The notes beneath the pieces were generated by a model. The model was not told where the DNA came from and did not search any database. It saw only the letters and a program-made list of their open reading frames with translations. The position numbers were made by a program, and so were the translations under genes. Source: Gonapodya prolifera JEL478 (taxonomy: Eukaryota > Monoblepharomycota > Monoblepharidomycetes > Monoblepharidales > Gonapodyaceae). From it: DNA of 31,169 nt. The stretch is taken from NCBI GenBank assembly GCA_001574975.1, contig KQ965734.1, forward strand, positions 964,579 through 995,747. Reading direction: 5' to 3'. Below, in pieces: positions 10,395 to 19,800 of this stretch; the first letter of the stretch is position 1; each line of letters begins with the position of its first letter.

Positions 10395-11273
10395 TTATTC
10401 CGCATTACTGGGTCGCGCTCGAGATCTGGAACGCGACCTCGTTCGTGATGAAGTGTCGGTCCTGCTCCTCCTGCTTCCCGAAGGCGGAGAAGAGTCTGGA
10501 GCTACCGATCTTCTTCGAGACGCAGTTCCTGTCCGATGTTCTTCACTTGCTCCATCGGAAGTCTTTCTCCTCGATGACGCTCCTCCTTCGCCTGCAACGC
10601 CAGATCGCCTTCTAGAAGACGAAGGGCCTTCCGTCCCATCAGCAGCTCTCCTTCTTGATGACGACGGAGATCCTCCTGCGGTCATTGTTCCAGAGCCGCC
10701 TCGTTGCACTGCAGTCGCCTCCTGCAAAGGTGATCCAACGCTTCCCGTTGCAGACGCCACCGCAGTCCGATCTGAGGGGGGCAGACTTCGATTGAGATCG
10801 CTCATGCTTGCACCTGCGGACCCTCGCCATGACGCTGGTGGGGTTGCAGGTCCACGCACGTCCATGAAAATGGATTGCGCTCCTCTTTTGGTCATGTTCT
10901 GACGTCACGAATGAACCAAAAATGTTAGCCAAAAAAAGTCATTTTTGGTGGGACAACGCCGTGCTCACCCTACTCGGGCCATTGCCATACTCAGCTGCAT
11001 GTAGTGCATACGCGCTCGCCACGCCCACTGGCATTCCGCTCATGGTAGCGCTCTGGGCAGGCCTGAATCCGGCAAACGAGGAGTGACCTGGGTGGAGCAT
11101 GGACTGACCACCAGAGCCCCAGCCAGGCATGGACGCGAAACGGCGGGAAACAAACGCGGCAGATGCGGAAGAAGGAGTTTGACCGAGTCGAAGACATGCT
11201 CTGGGGCGCATGGCACGTCAATATTGTTGGGGCGTGTCCAGAACAGTTCACACTCACAGTGGCACCATGCCAT
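10395..11273 (-). CDS. Arg/Ser-rich (RS-like) protein, three exons (about 249 aa)
   Basis: Exons 11258-11273, 10969-11198 and 10395-10898 join in phase. The N-terminal half is Ser/Gly/Met/Ala-rich (SMPGWGSGGQSMLHPG). The C-terminal half is low-complexity with repeated SSSRRR blocks and a closing RTRSRSRSRAR run. Such RS tails occur in splicing factors and nuclear-speckle proteins and are phosphorylated by SR kinases, but no RNA-recognition motif is present, so I make no functional claim beyond probable nuclear location. An in-frame ATG upstream (11366) would add about 31 residues; the start is uncertain. It lies tandem with the LRR gene, about 330 bp downstream of that gene's stop. Confidence 0.55.
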
Positions 11274-11600
11274 ATTCCCCTGTTCCCACGTTCTCACCCG
11301 ATGCCCATCCATCACGAAAGACAGCTCGCACCTGTACAAAGTGACCACGCACCAGCGCGATCTCATCGTCGGAAGTTGGGGTATACTAGCGGAACATTTT
11401 AATGTAAGGTTTCAACGAATGCTGCAACTCCTTCTGTACGGCGGCCCGCAAACTTACATCCACGTCTACAGGAATAGGTTCCCGACCTGGGTAAGGTACG
11501 CTGACTTGATCGACAAGGCCAAGTGGAGCGGCGAAGCGGAGGAAGAACCACTGAACAGAGGACGGCAAAGTCAGTTTCACGTAGCTCGAGGAAGAAGCGC

Positions 11601-13080
11601 TCATAGCACGTATATCGCGCCGATAGTCTTCCAAGTGAAGTCCCCGATGACCGCCTGTACTCCCAGATCAGATCTACTCACATGCGCTCCATCTCCCTCC
11701 TCGGCGGCCGTATCCTCGCTTCTCACACTCTCCGTTCCTCTCTGCTTTCCAGACCCTGGCAAAGTGTTTGGCATTACAGTGCCAGACGCGTACATCATTT
11801 CGGGGGGTGGCTCCATTGGTGGGGGTGGGTAGATTGGTGGAGGTGGTGGGTATCCGGCGGGGGGGTATCCGGCAGCAACGGGAGGCGGTGGGTATGGTGT
11901 CGGTGCTCCCGGCTGTGCGGGATAGGTCATTCCGGTTGGGGGAGGGTAGGGGTATGCATATGTCGGTGCGAGTGCGACTGAACACGAAGTGCGGGCAATC
12001 GTGGAATGTTCATCACATGGGGGCGATAACGTGTCCATCGCACAGCAGCAGCAACTCACCTCCATCTCCGACGCCATTCGATTTGGCCTGATCGAGCTCT
12101 TTCTGTTTCTTCCTCCTGATGACGACCCATGCAGCGACCCCCACCACTAGAAGGGCCAAGACTACTCCGCCAACAGCGCCGGCAATCAGCGGAACTGACG
12201 AGGGTGGTGCCGCCAGTGCTGATGGGGCAGGTGCGTTTGCGTTTGGTGTGACGGCCGCATTTGTCGCAGAGGGGGGAGGAGCGGTGGCGAGTGCTCGCGA
12301 GGTGGTTGCAGCTGCTCCTTGCGATTGGGATTGCTGGTTCGTCCCGGCAGCGGGGCAGTCTGGTCCACTTGTTTTCAGGCAATAGGAGTTCAATTTTGAG
12401 CATATTGCTGGAATGGTTTGGTTGCATGTGTACAGCGAGTTTGGTCCAGGGACGCAGAACTGGCAGGACGTCAATGACTGTGGCAAGCGACCATCGACGT
12501 TCCCGTTCATATTATTGCTGTAAATGACCAGCTGTTGGAGCGTTGTGAGCTTGGAGAGGTCGGGAACGTTTCCAGTGAGGGTGTTGTTCTGGATTAGTAT
12601 ATTGGTGATTTTGGGGAGCGAGCCGAGCGTCGACGGAGCTTCGCCCGTGAACTGATTACCAAAAATTAGGTAGAGCTCGAGAACTTTCATATTGACCGGA
12701 TCTGGCAAGTTTCCCGTCAGCATCGTGTTCTCGATGTCGATTGAGATGAGTTGGTCCAACGAGGAAAACGACGCCGGCAGCTCCCCCCTCAGAGGCACGC
12801 CCTTCCAGGTTATCGTATCAATGCGGCCATTGAGACAGTAAATACTTTGGTCCGGTGCATTGGCGCTGAACCCGCAGCAGTTGCCCCCCGTCCAGGGCAC
12901 GGCCATCCCGCTCTGCGTGTACACGGGCTCCAGCACTGCGCAGTCCTGCGAGAACGTTGTCGCATCCTGCGCATGCACGCCCGCGAGAAGACATGTCAGA
13001 GCCAGAACAAGATAAGGCCACGGCATGGGGTGCGCCATCGGCTGCCGCCATCGCCATCGGGGCGCCGCCATGTCCGTCAC
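11601..13080 (-). CDS. LRR receptor-like type I membrane protein (about 465 aa)
   Basis: Exons 12060-13080 and 11601-11977 join in phase (GTGAGT donor). A signal peptide is clear (hydrophobic YLVLALTCLLAGVHA, probably started from the inner Met at 13038). The ectodomain has an N-terminal Cys cap (GGNCCGF), then about four to five plant-type leucine-rich repeats (for example NNTLTGNVPDLSKLTTLQQL) and a C-terminal Cys cap (CQFCVPG). A Ser/Ala/Pro-rich stalk follows, then a membrane helix at about residues 297-321 (VVLALLVVGVAAWVV) with a basic stop-transfer RRKKQK. The cytoplasmic part has no kinase; it is a proline/tyrosine-rich tail with repeated YPPP and GYPP units. Plant-like LRR proteins of this layout occur in early-diverging fungi; a ligand or adhesion role is inferred. 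A 27-nt in-frame GT-AG stretch near 11655-11681 may be intron or coding. Confidence 0.85.
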
Positions 13081-13359
13081 GGTGTTCGTGAGCGATTCCG
13101 TCGTCTTGAAAGAAGGGGAGGGGTAAGGAAAGTCAGTTCTCTCAGTTTAGAAAGTAGGCCGAATGCGGTCAGGGCAAATTGGTCGCCCTGCGCCACCGCG
13201 GGTGCTGTTATCGATTCGCCGAAAGGTAACATTCGGTGTTTCATCTGCATTTGCATCCATTTACATATGTAGCCCCGCGAACACTGTCCTCCTGAGGTAT
13301 GCAATAAAGAAGCCATGTCATCTCATGAGTTTATGAGGCATGTACTATTGGTGACATCG

Positions 13360-14811
13360 TCACACCACGTCAAACCCAACCTCGCACACCACCTTCCCCA
13401 CCGTTGTCGCCTCGGCACGCATCTCAGCAACAACGCGGTCGCACCACGCCTTCTCCCCGCCCATGGGCGCACCTGTCAAGGCCGCTCTTACCGTCACCAG
13501 CGGGACGGGGAGCGCTCGGACAATGGCGCGCACCAAGGCAACGTCCAGTGCCACACTCTGTGGAGACCACGCGGCGCGCAGGATGCGCACCTCGGCGCGA
13601 GGGATGCGGAGGGGGAACATGTGCCCCAGGCATGTCGCGAACGCTTCCAGGCGGCGATCGAGGATTGGGGAGGGCAGAGGCGGGGCCGGGAGGGTGGGAG
13701 ATGTGTACAGGATGGCCACGCCGGCGGGGTGCGTGGTGTAAGTGGGGAGCACGGCAGGGGTAGATCCGGAGGCGAGTGTGGACCATACGGCGTCCAGGGG
13801 TTGGAAGTAGCCCAGAAGGGAGAGGTTTGGGAAGCGGGAGAAGTTGGCGCGGAGTCGGTCCGCGAGCGCAAGTGGGTCCGTGGTGCCTCCGGCGTCGCTG
13901 TAGGGGCACAGGAACGACGTGATGCGGGAGGTGTCGGGGGTGTGAGTGTGTGGGAGGTCGGGCGGGGTGTCGTTCAGGTTGAGGGGTGGCAGGCTGGTGT
14001 CGAATGAGAGATGGCAGAGGTTGGGAAAGCTCTTGACGGCCATGGCGACCATGTCGTCCTCGTCCCCTTTGTTTAACCGAGTCGTCGTTGTCGCCGCAGC
14101 TGTCGCACGATTGACATCGACGACCAATCTCCTGACGGAATCTACTCTACGCACGCTATTGGTATTGGCAAGGTAGCTCTCCATCTTCCGAAACGCGTCC
14201 GCGTCCACCCTGAGCGACACCGGACACGCCTGCAACGCGGCAGCAAGTAACGGCATACTGTACACTGGCGCGTCCTGCGCCTCCCCCAACGCCGCGATAT
14301 CGACCACGCGCACACGCAAGTGCACATCACACTTGCGGTACTTGCGCACGATATGTGCCACGTCGTTCAGCAGCGACGATCCTGCCCCCGACCGCATCCG
14401 TGGCACGTCTGCCTCCACGCGCCCAGCGACACTGAGTCCGCGCCCAGTGACCGGGTCGAGCGCGAGGACGAAGCGCGGGTAGAACGTGGGCACGCTGACG
14501 AGGTACAACGGCCGCGGGTGGTATGTGGAGGTGAGCTTGATGTCCACGTCCAGGGCCAGTTTGGGGGGATCACCGCCGAGGAGCATTTGGGCGGCCGAGC
14601 GCCAGCGGCGGGATACGAGTTGGACGGTGCGTAGGATTGTGGGCGGGGGGAGGTGCAAGAAGCATAAGAGGAGGATTTCCGAGGGTAGGAGAGCGATGGG
14701 AGAGGTGCGTGTGCGGGTGCGTGTGCGGGTGCGGCGGAGGGAGGATGTGGATTTCAGCGACGATGGGAGGCGGGCGAGCCAGGGGATGGGGGAGAGGACG
14801 CTGCGGAGCAT
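13360..14811 (-). CDS. F-box protein, single exon
   Basis: One uninterrupted frame of about 483 codons from the ATG at 14811; the frame is open further up to an ATG at 14934, but those extra 41 residues look non-coding. After a basic leader with an RTRTRTRT run (encoded by alternating gtgcgg/gtgcgt units on the plus strand) comes an F-box: LLPSEILLLCFLHLPPPTI, then VQLVSRRWRSAA. F-boxes bind Skp1 and make the protein a substrate adaptor of an SCF ubiquitin ligase. The remaining 400 residues are Leu/Val/Ala-rich without a repeat I can name (no Kelch, WD40 or clear LRR), so the substrate-binding part is unknown. The ORF is GC-rich, and the absence of introns contrasts with its neighbours. Confidence 0.85.
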   Translation of the reverse strand: MLRSVLSPIPWLARLPSSLKSTSSLRRTRTRTRTRTSPIALLPSEILLLCFLHLPPPTILRTVQLVSRRWRSAAQMLLGGDPPKLALDVDIKLTSTYHPRPLYLVSVPTFYPRFVLALDPVTGRGLSVAGRVEADVPRMRSGAGSSLLNDVAHIVRKYRKCDVHLRVRVVDIAALGEAQDAPVYSMPLLAAALQACPVSLRVDADAFRKMESYLANTNSVRRVDSVRRLVVDVNRATAAATTTTRLNKGDEDDMVAMAVKSFPNLCHLSFDTSLPPLNLNDTPPDLPHTHTPDTSRITSFLCPYSDAGGTTDPLALADRLRANFSRFPNLSLLGYFQPLDAVWSTLASGSTPAVLPTYTTHPAGVAILYTSPTLPAPPLPSPILDRRLEAFATCLGHMFPLRIPRAEVRILRAAWSPQSVALDVALVRAIVRALPVPLVTVRAALTGAPMGGEKAWCDRVVAEMRAEATTVGKVVCEVGFDVV

Positions 14812-15043
14812 AAAAAGGTGGGGTGGCTGAAAGTGGCCACAGCAGATGGGTCCTCCATGTCCAGTCAAACCTGTGATGTGGGCGTCGCAGGCTGATAGAT
14901 TGAGAGGTCTTGCTTGTACAACCTTTACTTGCACATCTATCTACATCTTTCTCTAACTCTCCACCTGGTGACCTGGACTGCCCAGCACAGGTGCTCCACA
15001 CCGCCACGCCTTCCTCGAAGTCCATCTATGCCGCACCAGGAGC

Positions 15044-16210
15044 TCAATCGTCAGGGTCATTCGACGTCTCTTCAGGCACTGTATCCTCAGGATCACCATC
15101 GCTATTTTTGGCGTGTGCAGACAGCTCCCTCTGCACATGGCTGATTTGGGCGTCCGATTCCAATCTTTTTTGTTTGCAAAGGGAGCGTATCAAGTTTTGG
15201 ACCTTTCGGGCGGAATTCCTTGGTTAAGCTTGCCACAATGCGTTCAAACCTCTACTCACGTCCTCATATTCAAACACGCATTCAAACCACCAAATGAGTT
15301 CTCCTGGTCACCCCAGTAATTGTGACTTTACAAGCCACGAGTTGAGATGTATTATCAAAACGGCTGACACGTGAGGAAAAAGATGGTTTGGAATTAAAAG
15401 ACCTGCAAACCTTGTTCACTTCCAAAGATTGAAGCCACTGGGGAGCAGTAAAGTCTACCCGTAACTTTACATGTTTCCCGCGCAAATATGGCAAACGTTA
15501 TCTACATTTATAGGCATATGTTTGTAATTTGCATATGACAATGCAGGGGAATCCAAACCATCATCTTACCTGTTTGCTTCTTGTAACAGTCATAACACAA
15601 CATACGACCTTCCTCGCATGCCGAAACTGGATTGAGAGCAACGTTGATGTAGACATCGCATGTGAGGGCTGGAACAGGTTTTACAAAGTCGAGCCTCCAA
15701 TTGGGAAGTGCCCAGTGACACGAAGGACGTGGAGGCATGATTCTACCAGGTCGTATTTGGAAACAGTGCCGAGAGATACGTCGGCGCTCGAATGTGGTCA
15801 TTTCCATGTCTTTCCATCCTCGGAGGCGTGGTTGAAATCTCTCGGTCAAGCTCCCCTCCTTATTGATAACGGATCCCTTCACAGGACCTCTCAGGCACCC
15901 GGCCGCGGGTGGGCCCCAAATGTCGCTTGCACTTCGTTTCTGTATGGGAGGGGAGATTTTCAGCCATGCCTCTAATTCTCCATTGCACTTTTGAAACGAA
16001 GGTTGTCCCGACAAATTGTCGTGATTTCAACTCTGGGTGGCCCCGCCTCTCATCCGCCAACCTCGCTAAAGAGTGCAGCCAGGCGCACCCAATTCCCAAA
16101 CTCTACATGACCGCCCACTGGCTGCGCAAACTTTGTTTTGAGTATGGTCTCCCCTTGTCTGATTTCTAACTCGGATTTTTCGAGGCAACAAGCACATCTT
16201 TCGTTTGTAC
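15044..16210 (-). CDS. Unknown Cys-rich protein, N-terminal exons unresolved
   Basis: Exons read in phase: 16062-16210, 15570-15987, 15471-15501, about 15307-15363, and 15044-15202 with stop. The first visible exon has RCACCLEKSELEI. The large exon holds a globular region with WALPNWRLDFVKPVPALTCD followed by ACEEGRMLCYDCYKK, and the next small exon adds NVCHICAGN, giving a CxxC-rich cluster likely to bind zinc. A segment VACKVTITG resembles VLECRVKVQG in the gene at 3050-4961, so the two may share a domain. The C-terminus is coiled and acidic (DPEDTVPEETSNDPDD). I recognise no family. Upstream of 16210 none of the open frames joins in phase, so the true start is missing. Confidence 0.5.
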
Positions 16211-16843
16211 CTGCGAGCACAGGCGAGCGCAAGACAGAGTAATTGGAGTATCGAGACTTACTTTTCAAAAATGCAGTTCAGAGTGGTCTTGGTACGCCTC
16301 GTCGGCCTGGTGGAATCCAACTCTGCCCCCATTCGAGGGCCGGGGAGAGTATAGTTTGGCCCTTTCTCTTGTCTCGCAGCCATTTGCGGTCAGCGACGGA
16401 TCCCTTGGCCCATGCGCGTACAAGGCCATTGGATGATGTGGTGTATGGCGCTGGATGCGAACGCAGCGGCAGACATGCGCTCGCGAGATGAGATGTCTTG
16501 CCATTGAACAATGATGGTACATGGGCGCCGCCATGTCATGGGATAGGGATGGCGGGCGTGGCTGTCGTGAGGCTGAGACTGCGTTGGGATATATGAGGCT
16601 GGTACACAGGCGGATACATTAGTACAGGTGGTATTGTAGGGCCGACTTATTAGACTTCCAAAAATGGAATGGCCGTGGCTTTTGTTGGTGTGCACTCGAG
16701 GGGTGAGGCACAAAAGGTGACACACGCACCCACGACCCACACCAGACAGGGCCATCGCACGGGTCGGAGACGCAGGCGAAGACGAGACCTGCGCGCACAG
16801 AAAAAACAGGGAAACGGCGGGAATCGACCTCAGAGCATCGCGG
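16211..16843. other. Intergenic / unresolved 5' exons region
   Basis: This 633-bp stretch separates two divergent genes. On the minus strand it contains a good donor (GTAAGT around 16256-16261) and open frames over 16265-16534, so it probably holds the missing first exon or exons of the Cys-rich gene. On the plus strand it should contain the promoter of the ABC transporter gene. No RNA gene or repeat is seen. Confidence 0.4.
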
Positions 16844-19800
16844 ATGGCGAGCGACAGGAGAGACACTCTGGCCATGGGTGGGGCGACACAGGGGACGGGG
16901 ACGGGACAGGCCACGCGCGGCGTGGGCGGAGTCGGCGTCGGCATAGGCGTGGGAATGGGAATGGGCATGGGCGTGCGCCCCGTCTCGCCTTCCTCGCCCG
17001 TCTCGCCCTCTTCCCCTTCCACGCCCCCCTTGTCCCCGCTCTCCCCGCGCTCGCCATCAGCAACCCCAACATCCCACGCGCCACTCCTCTCAGCCCTCCC
17101 GCCGCTCTCCCCGCGCTCACGGGCCTCACTCGCTTCCCCCTTCCCCTTCACGACCTCGACCGCCTACGCGATCCAGGCGAGCGACGCGGCGGACTTTGAC
17201 CCAGAGGCCGCCGCGCGCGACCTGCCACCGCTGCTTCCACAGCCCCCGCTCCCGCCATACACACCACCGAACCCGCCCCTGCCCTGGTCAGACACCCTGG
17301 CGTTCAACTCCCTGCCCTCCCGCCTCGCTATCCTCCCCGCCGCCATCGCGTCCCTCCTCTCGGGCGCTGCACCACCCGCACTCGCGTGGATCCTTGCCGA
17401 CATGTTCGCCGTGTTCGCACGGTACGCCGCTGCCTCCACATCCCCAACCGCCACCACCACCCCCACCTCCGACTTCTCTCCCTTCCCCGCCACGTCGACC
17501 GCCGGCTCATCCACGGCCCTCTCACCCTCCATCACCCGGGCGCAAGCCCAATCCGACCTCGACGTTCTCCTCGTCCGTGCAGTCATTGTAGCACTCGTCG
17601 GCGCGCTGGCCGGGTGGGTCGCCGTGTTGCTGTGGAGGTGGATTGCCGATGGCGCCGAGAGGGAGTTTCGGTGAGTGTGGTGGTGTTCCCGGGGGTTAGG
17701 GGGGGGTGGGGGGTTAGGGGAGGCGGGGAATGGTACACGTGTGTGGGACACGCGGCATTAGGTGGCACGAGCCCGAACACAGTCGAGCCTGAAAAACATT
17801 CTACGGCAGAGAGCGGACAAAAGCGATAGAGCTACCTGACACGGGAGCGTGAAGTCGCAAGTGGTGGGGTGAGGATGGGGAGTTTGACCCGAGGTGGGGC
17901 ACCAGCCACGACACAGTCGAGCCACAGAAACCTGCTTCAGGAGGGACCAGAACTCAAACTAAGAGAGTAACCTCGCGTGGCGTGAGGTTGCGAGTGGTGG
18001 GGCCAGGGGCGGGGAAAGCAAGTCCTGTCTGGGCAAGAGGATGGCATAGTGTCGGGGGTGGGCCAAAAGGTCGCACCACCCACGACACGGTCGAACTGTG
18101 GGACGACGTGACGTCAGGCTCGACAGGACCATACCGAAAGAAATCCCGATCCGCGCGCAAGGGGTGGATTGGTGCAGTGGATGTGGATGTGGATGGAGCG
18201 CGCGCCAGAATAGAACGAGGACCGTGACGGATGTGCCTCCCCGCACGATTGTTGGCTTTGAAGGGGCGCGCACGTGGGAAGGGAACGTTGTCATGCCACC
18301 CGTGGTGAAGTTGGAGGTGGTGCCTCCCCCTGCGACACCCGCTGTGGTGGCTGTTGCAGCCTCGCTGGAAGGGAATCGATGTGGCGTGTGGTGTGGAAGG
18401 CGTCGGGGTGTCGTCGAACGAAAAGGAAGGGGCGCGCGCTGTTGACCGTCATTCTAACCACGTCCTGCCCCTCTTCACCCTTCACTACCCTCAATCTCAC
18501 TCCCACTCCAACCCCCACCCCCCCACCTACCTCTCCACCCACCCCCCTTCCACCCCACCCACGTTCAGTCTCGCCTACTTCCGAGGCCTGCTGCGACAGG
18601 ACCTGTCCTGGCACGAGTCCGAGGCCGCGTCGCCGATCGAGGTGGTCACGAGTTTGAGGAAGTGAGTTGCTGTCGGTGGGGTTGGGTTTTGGTGGGGAGT
18701 ATTGTCGCTGACGTTCGGTTAACTGTTGCGCCCCCCCCCCCCCCCCCTTCCCCCTNCCCCCCCCTCACCGCACCACCCACCACCCCCAGCGACCCCCTCC
18801 TCTTCTCCCACCTGCTCTCCACCACCATCCCCACCCTCATCACCCTCCTCTCCACTTTGCTCCTCTCACTCATCCTCTCCCTACTGCGCGCGCCCCTGGT
18901 CGCGCTCGTGGCCTGGGGCGGCGCGGCCGCCATGGCGTTGGGCCTCGAAGGCGTCGCGAGGTGGAGCGCTCGTGTCGGGCGCGAGGCTGTAAGACGCCAG
19001 GAGGGCGCGGGGAGGGTCGTGGGTGGGGTTGTGGGGAATGTGAAGGAGGTGGGTTGGAGCTGGGACGGGGTGGGGTGGGATGGAAATTGCGCGGGGGAGT
19101 GGGGGCAGTAAGCCTTAGGTGCCGGGATGTGGAGTGGATGGTGGCGGTGGCCGATTTCGTGTCGCTTTCGTTGACACATTCTTACATCCACCCCCACCGC
19201 ACAGGCCATGCTGCACAACGCCCTCCCCCACGAATCACGCCGCTTCCACCTGCACGCCCTCGCATCTCAATCGCTCGGCGAACGCGCGGCCCACGCGCAC
19301 GCGCTGTCGCTGTCCGCGGCCGGCGCGCTCCTCATCCTCGTCGTCGCCGTTGCCGTCCTCGCGGGAGCCGCGGCCGTCGGGGGACTTATGGGGTCCAAAG
19401 TTGGGCCCGGGGACGTGGTCGCCGTCGTCGTGCTTGGCGTTGTTGGTGTCGTCGCCGCGGGCGGGGGGAGAGGGAGGTGGGAGGAGGTTGCGGCGGGGAG
19501 AGGCGCGGGCGGAGTTGGGTGGGCGGTGATGAGGAGGGTGAGTGCACGCGCTGTGGAGCCGGGTGCGGAGATTTGTGACGGCTTACGCTTGATGTCCTCC
19601 CCGACCCCGCTCGTTCCACTGATGTCAGGTCCCGATGGAATCCTCCGGCCTTCCTCGAACGTCCCGTGCCACATCTTCCCCTGGCCGCCCTACCACCCCG
19701 TTCGACCCTCTTGGGCCGCCTACGTCCGCCCCCCCTTCTCCCGCGCGGCCCAGTTCGACTCCCCCGCACCTCCCTTCACCAGCCTCCGCGCCCCGCGTCA

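Noticed and set aside
10012-10902. 296-codon open frame on the plus strand
   Set aside because: It overlaps the first exon of the old yellow enzyme and the RS-rich exon in antisense; the Leu/Ser-rich product is the mirror of the Ser/Arg codons.
11083-11832. 249-codon open frame on the plus strand
   Set aside because: It lies opposite the RS-like and LRR genes, has low-complexity composition mirrored from the proline-rich exon, and shows no domain.
16390-17151. 253-codon open frame on the minus strand
   Set aside because: It runs antisense through the low-complexity leader of the ABC gene; only its downstream end could belong to the Cys-rich gene, and it does not join in phase.
17691-17728. 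Interstitial telomere
   Set aside because: Only two TTAGGG units occur within irregular G runs, inside an intron; a true telomeric tract would show regular repeats.
17959-18445. Open frames in ABC intron 1 as a separate gene
   Set aside because: Frames on both strands are open in this GC-rich, repeat-bearing stretch, none has a recognisable domain, and the flanking exons splice in phase across it.
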